Shown here: positions 1-6,585 of the stretch, piece after piece
How positions within the stretch are numbered: the stretch's first letter is position 1
How the letters are laid out: each line of letters opens with the position of its first letter
NCBI GenBank assembly: GCA_021787775.1
Contig: JAJYLK010000041.1
Location: forward strand, 1-8,052
Origin: Actinomycetes bacterium
GTDB taxonomy: Bacteria; Actinomycetota; Thermoleophilia; BMS3ABIN01
Direction of reading: 5' to 3'
DNA length: 8,052 bases
Program-made: the position numbers and the translations under genes
The notes under the pieces: model-generated
The model's database searches: none
What the model was told of the DNA's origin: nothing
Seen by the model: the letters and a program-made list of their open reading frames with translations, nothing else

Positions 1-1047
1 CACGAGGGACTGCTATATGATGCGCGCCCGGATGGAAAGGTTCAGTGCCACGTATGCCCGCGGCTGTGCGTCATCGCTGAAGGCCGCATGGGAATCTGCA
101 AGACCAGGAAGAACGTAGGCGGCAAGTGCTATACGCTTATCTACGGCAAGGTCTGCTCGGTGGTCGCGGACCCCATCGAGAAGAAACCGCTGTTTCATTT
201 CCACCCCGGCACTTCAGTTTTGTCGCTGGGCACCCTCGGCTGCAACATGCGCTGCATCCACTGCCAGAACTGGCAGATAGCCCATGCCGACGCGCTTGAG
301 GATAGCTCGCAGCTGCGTGAGCTGCCGGCGGAGAAGCTGCCGCAGATCGCCGTCAATAACGGTTGCCAGGGGGTCGCCTGGACTTACAACGAGCCGACCA
401 TCTGGCTGGAGTATCCCATCGATGGCGCCAGGGCCTGTCATGCGCATGATCCCAGGCTTTACACCGTTTTTGTCACCAACGGATACATCACGCCGGAGTC
501 GCTTGATCTGGTCGCCCCCCTGCTGGATGCATATCGAGTTGACATCAAGGGCTTCAGGCCCGAAACTTACAAGTTCCTGGCAAAAATCAGCGACGTGGCG
601 CCGATCTTCAAGGCGGCGGTGGATGCGAAGCACAGGTACGGTTGCCACGTCGAGATAGTCACGAACGTGATTCCGACGGTCAATGACGACGAGGAGACGC
701 TGCGGTCCATTGCGGCGTGGATCGCCACTGAGCTGGGAGAAAAGACGCCCTGGCACGTGACGCGCTTCTATCCGTATCTGGAGCTCGATTACCTGCCGCC
801 GACGCCGATTCACACGCTCGAGCGGGCGCTTGAGATCGGCCGCGAGGAAGGGCTGAAGTTCGTCTATATCGGTAACGTCCCCGGCCATCCGGCGGAGAAC
901 ACCGTTTGTCCGAATTGTAAACGCGTGGTAATCCGCCGCGACGGTTACGAGATCGGGAAGCTGGAGATCCGGGAAGGTTGCTGCGCGTTCTGCGGTGAAG
1001 ATTTAAACGTTGTGCAGGCTCCGGGCAAGGATACAGCGAAGATATAA
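1..1047 (+). CDS. amrS: AmmeMemoRadiSam system radical SAM enzyme (5' end outside window)
   Basis: The frame is open from base 1, and the residues before the first internal ATG (88) are clearly part of the protein, so the gene starts upstream; 348 codons are visible. In window codons: an N-terminal Cys cluster at C16, C19, C23 and C33 (CHVC, LC, GIC), then the radical SAM CxxxCxxC motif GCNMRCIHCQNW with C81, C85 and C88, which would bind the [4Fe-4S] cluster that cleaves S-adenosylmethionine. A C-terminal CPNC (C303, C306) and CAFC (C328, C331) pair looks like a rubredoxin/zinc-ribbon-type knot. This architecture matches the PflA-related AmrS family, which commonly occurs with Memo and AMMECR1 domain proteins. 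The reaction of the family is not settled as far as I know. No Memo or AMMECR1 gene lies downstream; a partner could be left of the window. The stop at 1045-1047 is followed by a terminator at 1144-1165, so this is probably the last gene of its transcript. Confidence 0.93.
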   Translation, partial: HEGLLYDARPDGKVQCHVCPRLCVIAEGRMGICKTRKNVGGKCYTLIYGKVCSVVADPIEKKPLFHFHPGTSVLSLGTLGCNMRCIHCQNWQIAHADALEDSSQLRELPAEKLPQIAVNNGCQGVAWTYNEPTIWLEYPIDGARACHAHDPRLYTVFVTNGYITPESLDLVAPLLDAYRVDIKGFRPETYKFLAKISDVAPIFKAAVDAKHRYGCHVEIVTNVIPTVNDDEETLRSIAAWIATELGEKTPWHVTRFYPYLELDYLPPTPIHTLERALEIGREEGLKFVYIGNVPGHPAENTVCPNCKRVVIRRDGYEIGKLEIREGCCAFCGEDLNVVQAPGKDTAKI

Positions 1048-1097
1048 GTCCGGCCCGGATGCGGACGGCGCGGGGCAAGGGCGCGGCTCAACGATCG

Positions 1098-1123
1098 GCG
1101 GCATCCGGCCGATAGGATGCCGC
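1098..1123 (+). promoter_or_regulatory. 9-bp hairpin in the amrS-treT gap
   Basis: GCGGCATCC (1098-1106) and GGATGCCGC (1115-1123) are perfect reverse complements separated by the 8-base loop GGCCGATA. It has no T-tract, so it is not itself a terminator. It lies 20 bases upstream of the terminator hairpin at 1144-1165 and about 80 bases before the likely treT start. It may be part of a structured treT leader or of the amrS 3' end. I could not match it to a known riboswitch class by eye. The pairing is seen directly; the role is inferred. Confidence 0.5.
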
Positions 1124-1143
1124 GAAAGCAGTGCACGGAGCCA

Positions 1144-1165
1144 GGCGCACATAGGTGCGCCTTTT
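1144..1165 (+). terminator. Intrinsic (Rho-independent) terminator
   Basis: A perfect 7-bp GC-rich stem, GGCGCAC (1144-1150) with GTGCGCC (1155-1161), closes a 4-base loop ATAG and is followed at once by TTTT (1162-1165), then ACTT. This is the classic intrinsic terminator form on the plus strand. It lies about 97 bases past the amrS stop and should end that transcript. It also lies only 36 bases before the preferred treT start, which leaves little room for a treT promoter downstream of it, so it may act as a conditional attenuator for treT. Confidence 0.8.
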
Positions 1166-1186
1166 ACTTGAATGACCAAGGGCAGT

Positions 1187-1193
1187 GAGGAGG
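1187..1193 (+). promoter_or_regulatory. Ribosome binding site that decides the treT start
   Basis: GAGGAGG (1187-1193) is a strong match to the anti-Shine-Dalgarno complement and sits 8 bases before an in-frame TTG at 1202. The upstream ATG at 1172 has no comparable site: it is preceded by the terminator T-tract and an in-frame TGA at 1169-1171. This favours TTG at 1202 as the real start. Confidence 0.65.
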
Positions 1194-1201
1194 CCAGAGA
1201 G

Positions 1202-2434
1202 TTGCTTCAGGAAGTCCACGTAGGCCATAAGTCGCTGGCAGACTATCAGAGCATGGTCGTCAAGCCGCTGGTGGAGGAGATCAGGGAGCTGGCAGAGGCG
1301 CTGAAAGGCATGCGCGTGCTGCATATCAATGCCACCTCGTTCGGCGGCGGCGTCGCCGAGATCCTTTACACGCTGGTGCCGCTCATGCGCGACGTCGGCC
1401 TGGACGCGGACTGGCGCGTCATCATGGCGGCCCAGGAGTTTTACGAGTCGACCAAGCTGATGCACAATGCGCTGCAAGGCAATCCCCAGGGACTGAACAA
1501 GGCGCAGCAGGATATCTATGAGGAACAGAGCCGGCTGGCGACCGAATCGCTGGGCGGCGGCTTCGATTTCATCATCGTACATGACCCGCAGCCCCTGCTG
1601 CTGCGCCATTTCGCCGGGGACCTTGGCGCCAAGTGGATCTGGCGCTGCCACATCGACACCTCGTCGCCGAACCCGGAGCTGGCCAGCTACATGCTGCCGT
1701 TCGTCCAGCTTTACGACGCCGCCATCTTCAGCATGGACAAGTATGTTTTCGAAGGCCTCGACATCCCCACCAAGGTCTACATGCCGGCAATCGACCCGTT
1801 ATCGACCAAGAACATGGTGCTGTCTCCCGAGGACGCCGATTATGTCGTCAGCCAGTTCGGGGTGGAGCCGGGGCCGCCGCTGATGCTGCAGGTATCCCGG
1901 TTCGATCCCTGGAAGGACCCGCTGGGCGTGATCGATGCCTACCGGCTGGTCAAGAAGGAGTTCGCCTCGGTGCAGCTGGCGCTGGTGGGTTCGATGGCCA
2001 CCGATGACCCGGAGGGCTGGGCCTTTTTCACCAAGACCGTCGAGCATGCCGGCGACGATGGCGACGTGCTGATCCTCTCCAACCTCAACAACGTCGGCAA
2101 CCTGGAAGTAAACGCTTTCCAGGCGCGGGCGGATGTTGTTATACAAAAATCGATCCGGGAAGGATTCGGTTTGACGGTAAGCGAAGCTCTGTGGAAGGTG
2201 AAGCCCACCGTCGGTGGCAACGTGGGTGGCATCCCGCAGCAGATCCGGGAGGGGGAAACCGGTTTTCTGGTCGATTCGGTTGACCAGTGCGCCGAGCGCT
2301 GCATGTGGATACTCGATCATCCTGAAGAGGCCAGGAACATGGGCCGCACCGGCAAGGAGCATGTGCGCGCCAATTTTCTCATGCCCAGGGTGCTGCGGGA
2401 TTATCTCAAGCTTTTTTCCGAACTGACAAAATAG
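1202..2434 (+). CDS. treT: Trehalose glycosyltransferring synthase-type GT4 glycosyltransferase (TreT-like)
   Basis: TreT joins NDP-glucose and free glucose to give trehalose in one step in the cytoplasm, and the reaction is known to be reversible in archaeal members. From the TTG start the protein has 410 residues, close to the usual TreT length. Seen in order: an N-terminal segment ending KSLADY; the acceptor-side Rossmann domain with VLHINATSFGGGVAEIL; WRCHIDTSSPNPEL in mid-protein; and a donor-binding C-terminal domain with VSRFDPWKDP (Arg and Lys expected to hold the nucleotide diphosphate) and the GT-B E-x7-E motif EGFGLTVSE. The start is chosen by GAGGAGG 8 bases upstream and because the product then begins LLQEVHVG just before KSLADY, as I recall for bacterial homologues. 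The alternative is ATG at 1172, ten codons longer. The next gene, 55 bases downstream, is a second trehalose-type synthase, which supports a trehalose role. Another acceptor sugar is not excluded. Confidence 0.9.
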   Translation: MLQEVHVGHKSLADYQSMVVKPLVEEIRELAEALKGMRVLHINATSFGGGVAEILYTLVPLMRDVGLDADWRVIMAAQEFYESTKLMHNALQGNPQGLNKAQQDIYEEQSRLATESLGGGFDFIIVHDPQPLLLRHFAGDLGAKWIWRCHIDTSSPNPELASYMLPFVQLYDAAIFSMDKYVFEGLDIPTKVYMPAIDPLSTKNMVLSPEDADYVVSQFGVEPGPPLMLQVSRFDPWKDPLGVIDAYRLVKKEFASVQLALVGSMATDDPEGWAFFTKTVEHAGDDGDVLILSNLNNVGNLEVNAFQARADVVIQKSIREGFGLTVSEALWKVKPTVGGNVGGIPQQIREGETGFLVDSVDQCAERCMWILDHPEEARNMGRTGKEHVRANFLMPRVLRDYLKLFSELTK

Positions 2435-2442
2435 CGCCCGTT

Positions 2443-2476
2443 TCAGGGGGAAGCCCTGACCGCGGCGCGGACGCCG
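2443..2476 (+). promoter_or_regulatory. Two tandem hairpins in the treT-otsA gap
   Basis: TCAGGG (2443-2448) pairs with CCCTGA (2454-2459) around the loop GGAAG. CGGCG (2463-2467) pairs with CGCCG (2472-2476) around CGGA. They fill almost the whole 55-base gap and end two bases before the GAGGGG ribosome binding site (2479-2484) of the next gene. No T-tract follows, so they do not look like a terminator. They could stabilise mRNA ends, separate expression of the two genes or affect ribosome access. Stems this short in GC-rich DNA can arise by chance. Confidence 0.35.
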
Positions 2477-2489
2477 GCGAGGGGATTGC

Positions 2490-3962
2490 ATGCAAAGTCC
2501 GTTTGAAAACGAGCTGATTCTGGTCTCCAACCGGGGTCCGTTCTCCTACAAGCGGGGAAAGAGCGGCGAGCTGGTCACCTCCCGTGGCGGCGGCGGCCTG
2601 GTCACCGGCCTGCTGGGCGTAGCCGGCTCGCATGACGTCACCTGGATCGCCAGTGCGATGACACCCGAGGACGCCGAAGTGAGCCTACGGATGGGCGGCG
2701 GCCGCATCGCGGTCGAGCATGGCGGGCACGAGCTGGGGCTCAGGTTCGTCGTCATCGACCCCGAAACCTATCACCGCTACTATTCCATCATCGCCAATCC
2801 GCTTCTGTGGTTCATCCAGCACTACCTGTGGGACCTGTCGGTGGCGCCCGATATCCGCAAGAGCGAGACCGATGCCTGGGAGCAAGGCTACCAGGTAGTC
2901 AACGGCTATTTCGCCGATGCTGTCTGCGACGAGCTCAATCAGCGCAAGGAAAAGCGGCCGGTGGTGATGCTCCACGATTACCATCTGTACACCTGTCCGC
3001 GGCTGGTGCGCGAGCGCCATCCAGACGTGTTCCTGCATCAGTTCATCCATATCCCCTGGCCGCAGTCAGATTACTGGCGCGTGCTGCCGCGGCATATCCG
3101 CCGCGCTGTCATCAGCGGGCTGCTGGCCAATGACATCGTGGCTTTCCACACCCAGCGCTACGTGCGCAATTTCCTCGTCTGCTGCGAGGAGCTGCTGGGC
3201 CTCGACGTCAATCATGAAAACGATTCCGTCATCGTCGACGGCCGCGAGGTATGGGTGCGCGCCTATCCGATCTCGATCGACTGCTCCGAGTTCGACCGGC
3301 TGGCTGACAGCCAGGCGGTGCTGGCGGAAGAAGAGGCCATCAAGGAGTTCCGCCGCGATCACCTGATCCTGCGCGTCGACCGCATGGACCTGTCCAAGAA
3401 TATCGTCCGCGGCTTCAAGGCATTCGACATGTTCCTGGACGAACACCCGGAATTCAGGCAACGCATCACGTTTCTGGCACTGTTACAACCATCGCGCGAG
3501 GACGTCGAGGAGTACGTGGAGTACCGCAAGAAGATAATGCGCGTCGTCGAAGTCATCAACACCAAGCACGGCACCACCAACTGGATGCCGATCGACCTGC
3601 GCATGCAGGATAATTTTAGCCGCTCGCTGGCTTCTTACAAGCAGTTCGATGTGTTGATGGTCAACGCCATCTACGATGGCATGAACCTGATCGCCAAGGA
3701 AGCCGGGCTGATCAACCGGCGCGACGGGGTCATCATCCTCTCGGAGAACACAGGCGCCCATGAGGAGCTGGGCGAGTTCTGCATCACGGTCGGTCCGTTC
3801 GACCTGGAGAGCCAGGCGCAGGCCATCTATCAGGCGCTGGTGATGCCGCAAGATGAGAAACGGCAGCGCGCGGGTATGATAAGGGATACAGTCAGACACA
3901 ATGACATCCACAAATGGATCGAGACGCAGTTTATCGACATCAAGCAAAAGATGTCCGGCTGA
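2490..3962 (+). CDS. otsA: GT20 alpha,alpha-trehalose-phosphate synthase (OtsA-type)
   Basis: OtsA transfers glucose from an NDP-sugar to glucose-6-phosphate, giving trehalose-6-phosphate, in the cytoplasm. The 490 residues are close to the 474 of E. coli OtsA. Catalytic and binding features are intact and in order: SNRGPF (R15), the glycine loop SRGGGGL (residues 31-37), HRYYSIIANPLLW (95-107), HDYH (D163), FIHIPWP, VDRMDLSK (R298, K303), QPSREDV (R336) and DGMNLIAKE (D396, E404). The Arg-Lys spacing of 5 and Asp-Glu spacing of 8 match OtsA. R15 and R336 align with arginines that hold the acceptor phosphate, so the acceptor is probably a phosphorylated sugar or polyol. Glucosylglycerol-phosphate synthase is the main alternative in this fold. 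The start has GAGGGG 5 bases upstream. There is no OtsB phosphatase domain in the protein and no phosphatase gene next to it. It lies between treT and a phasin-like gene in one apparent operon. Confidence 0.9.
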   Translation: MQSPFENELILVSNRGPFSYKRGKSGELVTSRGGGGLVTGLLGVAGSHDVTWIASAMTPEDAEVSLRMGGGRIAVEHGGHELGLRFVVIDPETYHRYYSIIANPLLWFIQHYLWDLSVAPDIRKSETDAWEQGYQVVNGYFADAVCDELNQRKEKRPVVMLHDYHLYTCPRLVRERHPDVFLHQFIHIPWPQSDYWRVLPRHIRRAVISGLLANDIVAFHTQRYVRNFLVCCEELLGLDVNHENDSVIVDGREVWVRAYPISIDCSEFDRLADSQAVLAEEEAIKEFRRDHLILRVDRMDLSKNIVRGFKAFDMFLDEHPEFRQRITFLALLQPSREDVEEYVEYRKKIMRVVEVINTKHGTTNWMPIDLRMQDNFSRSLASYKQFDVLMVNAIYDGMNLIAKEAGLINRRDGVIILSENTGAHEELGEFCITVGPFDLESQAQAIYQALVMPQDEKRQRAGMIRDTVRHNDIHKWIETQFIDIKQKMSG

Positions 3963-3989
3963 GGGCAACCGGACGGAAGGAGTGATCGC

Positions 3990-4358
3990 ATGGCCGAGAA
4001 CCTGATCGAGAAAGTCCTGTTGCTGGGGATCGGCACCGCGTCGCTGACACGCGACAAGATCGACGAGCTGGCGCACGAGCTGGTGAAGCGGGGCCAGATG
4101 ACGCGCGAGGAAGGGCAAGATTTTGTCGATGAGGCGGTGGCCCGGGCCGAGAAGCAGGGTTCGCAGGCTATTGACAAGGTGTCCGACGCATATCAGGATG
4201 CGCTCAGGTCGCTGGGCATTGCCACCCGCGGCCATGTGGACGACATCGAGCGGCGCCTGGCTGTGCTCGAGGCCAGGATCTACGGCAAGCCCTCACGCAT
4301 CGAAGAACCGAAAACAGGCTTTGTGGTGACGCCGACGGAGGAAGAACGGCCTACTTAG
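3990..4358 (+). CDS. Phasin-family-like small coiled-coil protein
   Basis: A 122-residue soluble, mostly helical protein. Residues 1-55 carry the pattern of short phasin/PhaI-PhaF-like proteins: a hydrophobic helix (LLLGIGTASLT) followed by RDKIDELAHELVKRGQMTREEGQDF, then a charged heptad-like helix at roughly 85-96 (VDDIERRLAVLEARI) likely to form a coiled coil, and a Pro/Glu-rich tail. True phasins coat polyhydroxyalkanoate granules, but many short relatives occur where no granule genes are known, and no PHA synthase or depolymerase is seen here. AAGGAG at 3977-3982 sits 7 bases before the ATG, and the gene follows otsA by 27 bases, so it is probably co-transcribed. Its stop TAG overlaps the stop of the opposing gene by 4 bases. 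The fold assignment is fairly firm; the function is unknown, with stress-related scaffolding a guess from the trehalose context. Confidence 0.8.
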   Translation: MAENLIEKVLLLGIGTASLTRDKIDELAHELVKRGQMTREEGQDFVDEAVARAEKQGSQAIDKVSDAYQDALRSLGIATRGHVDDIERRLAVLEARIYGKPSRIEEPKTGFVVTPTEEERPT

Positions 4359-5878
4359 GCGCCGCCCCTCTTCTCGGGTTCAGCCGCCGCCTGCCGCTGG
4401 CCGGGCAGCCACAGGGTGAGCGGCGGCCACTGCGCGGAACGGTAGTCGACGCGGTAACTGCTTTTTAGGCTGGTCTCTACGGCCGCATATGTGGGCTGGC
4501 TTTCGGAAAGCGCTACGGCGGCGATCCGTCCCTGCTCGATATCGTGGCTGATGCGGTCGAACAGGGCGCGGGCATCCGGATCGCCCCGCTGGTATTTCTC
4601 CTCCCACAGAAACTGGTCGTAGAACCCGAACGCTACCGGCCGCCCGGCCTGGAAGGCGTAGCATCCGGGCGCCAGCACCGGCATCCCGCTACTGGAATTA
4701 TTTTCAATCGCCGCCACTATCCGGTCCACGTCAGCGCTATTGCTCCGGGCCAGGAAATCGCGGTCCCTGGCCAGCATCGCCGCTGCGGCGGCCGCAATCA
4801 GGACCGCCGCCACCAGGGCGGCCGCTTTCCCTCCGGGCTTCTGCCTGGGCAGCCGGCGGGCCCTCAGCCTGGCGGCGGCGCCCGCAAGCGTCACGATCCC
4901 CCAGGCGGCCATCAAAGCCACAGCCGGCTCCGCCGTCTGGAACAGGTTGATGTCGTGGCCCGCCGCTGGCAGCGTCGCCAGCGGCAGCAGTCCCGCTGCC
5001 AGCCACAGCAGCGGCAGCGCGAAGCGCTCGCTGCCGCCCGCGTCTGCGGCTTCACGCGCCCGGCGGCGCGTCCGGAGCAGGCTGGCCAGACAAAACCAGA
5101 TGCCGGGGACGGCCAGCAGCAGCAGGGGCCAGTCGAACTGCCAGATCCGCTCCAGCCCCTGGTAAAAGTTGGCAAAGCTCAGCGTCTTGCTGCCTTGCGC
5201 CAGGAAGATGTCGTCGAAATAAGCGCCGCCCGTGAAGAATTCGATCGCCGTGGCAACGATGGCGCTGCCGCCCAGGGCCACGGCCAGGAACAGGCCGCTG
5301 CGGCCGCGGCGGTAAAGCAGGGCGAACACGGCGCCGGCCGCCAGCACCGGCAGGAAGGTGAGTTTTGTCAGCACTCCCAGCACCGCGACCGTGCCGGCCG
5401 CCGCCGCAGACCTGCGGGAGGCCCCCAGCAGCAGCAGAAACATCGCCACTGACAGCAGCGAGGTGAGCGAGTCATTCAGGAACATCCTGGAGAAGAAGAC
5501 TCCTGTGGGAGCCAGGAGCGTGAATGCGCCGGCCAGGAACGACAGCCAGGGTTTTGCGGTCAGCTTCAGGGCCAGGAAGAGCACTGCCAGCGCCAGCGCG
5601 CACTGGATCACCAGGCTGAAGATCCGGAAGGGCTCGACACTGCCGCCGAACAACGCCAGCGGAGCGCCCAGCATATACAGCAGCGGTGGATGGGCGGCCA
5701 GGAAATCGCGATAGGGGATGGCGCCGTGGGCGATGGCGCTGGCCGAGATCAGGTAGGCGCTGTCAGCGGCGTCCAGGCAGCTGGCATCGATGCTCGCGAC
5801 GGCAGCCAGGAAAAAAACAAGCAGAAGAAAAAAGAAGGAAAGCAGGCAGGAGCGGGGCAGCTTGGCGGGCGCCGCCAT
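4355..5878 (-). CDS. Polytopic membrane glycosyltransferase, GT39/ArnT-like (GT-C fold)
   Basis: A 507-residue integral membrane protein with about ten hydrophobic segments (roughly residues 11-30, 66-80, 88-105, 112-128, 138-152, 160-188, 196-214, 249-268, 288-305, 318-335, 353-370). After the first segment comes the typical GT-C loop with acidic residues D36 and D39 (CLDAADSAYLISA), then GAIPYRDFLAAHPPLLYML, the pattern shared by PMT_2/ArnT proteins. A second FLND motif is at about 133-136. The family transfers sugars from polyprenyl-phosphate donors to lipids or proteins on the outer face of the membrane; the acceptor cannot be read here. Residues after about 375 form a probable extracytoplasmic domain. 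The start lies 3 bases after the stop of the upstream GNAT-like gene and lacks a clear ribosome binding site, implying translational coupling. The A/G-rich DNA near 5811-5850 (plus strand) simply encodes the Phe/Leu-rich first helix. Confidence 0.85.
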   Translation of the reverse strand: MAAPAKLPRSCLLSFFFLLLVFFLAAVASIDASCLDAADSAYLISASAIAHGAIPYRDFLAAHPPLLYMLGAPLALFGGSVEPFRIFSLVIQCALALAVLFLALKLTAKPWLSFLAGAFTLLAPTGVFFSRMFLNDSLTSLLSVAMFLLLLGASRRSAAAAGTVAVLGVLTKLTFLPVLAAGAVFALLYRRGRSGLFLAVALGGSAIVATAIEFFTGGAYFDDIFLAQGSKTLSFANFYQGLERIWQFDWPLLLLAVPGIWFCLASLLRTRRRAREAADAGGSERFALPLLWLAAGLLPLATLPAAGHDINLFQTAEPAVALMAAWGIVTLAGAAARLRARRLPRQKPGGKAAALVAAVLIAAAAAAMLARDRDFLARSNSADVDRIVAAIENNSSSGMPVLAPGCYAFQAGRPVAFGFYDQFLWEEKYQRGDPDARALFDRISHDIEQGRIAAVALSESQPTYAAVETSLKSSYRVDYRSAQWPPLTLWLPGQRQAAAEPEKRGGA

Positions 5879-5881
5879 CCG

Positions 5882-6520
5882 CTAGAAGCAGGCCGGGACC
5901 GGGGAAGCCTCGGCCGGTTCCTCCGCGGCGAAAGCTACCGGCACCGGTGCCGGCCGTTTGAGGCGCCGGAGTATCCCCCGCCGCCGGCGGCGCGCCGGCA
6001 GGTACACTGGCTGGACGCCGCCCAGCTCGAGGCGCATAAGCTGCACCCCCCGCGAGCTGCGCACGGGGTTAAATCCGCATTCCCGCAGGAAATCCTGCTC
6101 AAAAAGGTGCCCTTTGTCCCGCTGCCGCGGCAGCAGCCGGCAGAAAGCTTCGACCGTGCCAATCCCGTCTTCATGCAGATCCGAAAGCACGGCCAGCAGC
6201 AGGCTCTTGCGCACGGAATCCAGCGACGATTCGGCGGCGAGGCTGCAGGTCAGAAGGATCGAATCTACGCCTGCCGGTCCCGGACTCAGCCTGCGGGCGA
6301 AGAGAGGCGAAGGGGCGAACTGAACCATCCCCAGAAGCCGGCCGTCACCGAACGCCAGCTTTCCCCAGCGGCCGAAGCGCTCCTCGGCAGCCTGGTTCCA
6401 GTGATCAGCCTCGTCTGTGCTCCAGCCGTCATCATGGCCCTGCCACCAGCCGCAATCGCCGCAGCACTGGGGGAGATGCGGGAACGTGAGACGGTTAAGG
6501 TTTTGAAGCTCGAAATGCAT
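5882..6520 (-). CDS. GNAT-like protein with N-terminal Cys cluster and degenerate acetyl-CoA loop
   Basis: A 212-residue protein. The layout resembles a group of actinobacterial GNAT-fold proteins: LNRLTFPHLPQ, then a Cys cluster CCGDCGWW (C19, C20, C23), WGKLAFGDGRLLGMVQFAP (52-70, probable beta-strand hairpin), DSILLTCSLAAESSLDSVRKSLLLAVLSDL (86-115), GTVEAFC (121-127) and a final FLRECGFNPV strand-loop (144-153). In active GNATs the segment after the LLTC-like strand carries R/Q-x-x-G-x-G/A, which grips the CoA pyrophosphate; here it reads AAESSLDSVRKS with no glycines. Acetyltransferase activity is therefore doubtful. The tail from about 176 is a run of arginines followed by an Ala/Pro/Val/Glu-rich stretch. 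ATG 6520 is the first legal start in the frame after the metallophosphoesterase stop; its ribosome binding site is weak. It sits 3 bases before the GT39-like gene, so the two are probably made together. Confidence 0.65.
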   Translation of the reverse strand: MHFELQNLNRLTFPHLPQCCGDCGWWQGHDDGWSTDEADHWNQAAEERFGRWGKLAFGDGRLLGMVQFAPSPLFARRLSPGPAGVDSILLTCSLAAESSLDSVRKSLLLAVLSDLHEDGIGTVEAFCRLLPRQRDKGHLFEQDFLRECGFNPVRSSRGVQLMRLELGGVQPVYLPARRRRRGILRRLKRPAPVPVAFAAEEPAEASPVPACF

Positions 6521-6585
6521 GAGTCCGAACCGATGATCAGATCGCCATTGGCGGCGGCCGGCAGACCGGAAGGTCGCCAGCCCTT

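Noticed and set aside
1048..1201. Known riboswitch (c-di-GMP, c-di-AMP, ZTP) in the amrS-treT gap
   Set aside because: Some fragments look suggestive (GCGAAAGC), but the conserved cores of these classes are not present by eye.
4544..5452. Long plus-strand open frame (302 codons) opposite the GT39-like gene
   Set aside because: Its product is Gln/Arg/Gly-rich with no domain, and the minus strand encodes a convincing multi-helix membrane glycosyltransferase in the same DNA. It is an antisense shadow of GC-rich coding sequence.
5811..5850. Purine-rich, A-rich tract
   Set aside because: Read on the minus strand it encodes the Phe/Leu-rich first membrane helix of the GT39-like protein, so codon content explains it.
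5938..5953. Perfect 16-bp palindrome CCGGCACCGGTGCCGG
   Set aside because: It lies inside the Pro/Ala/Val tail of the GNAT-like gene; repeated Pro-Val-Pro codons in GC-rich DNA give such palindromes by chance. A similar one (GCTGCCGCGGCAGC, 6120-6133) also lies in coding sequence.
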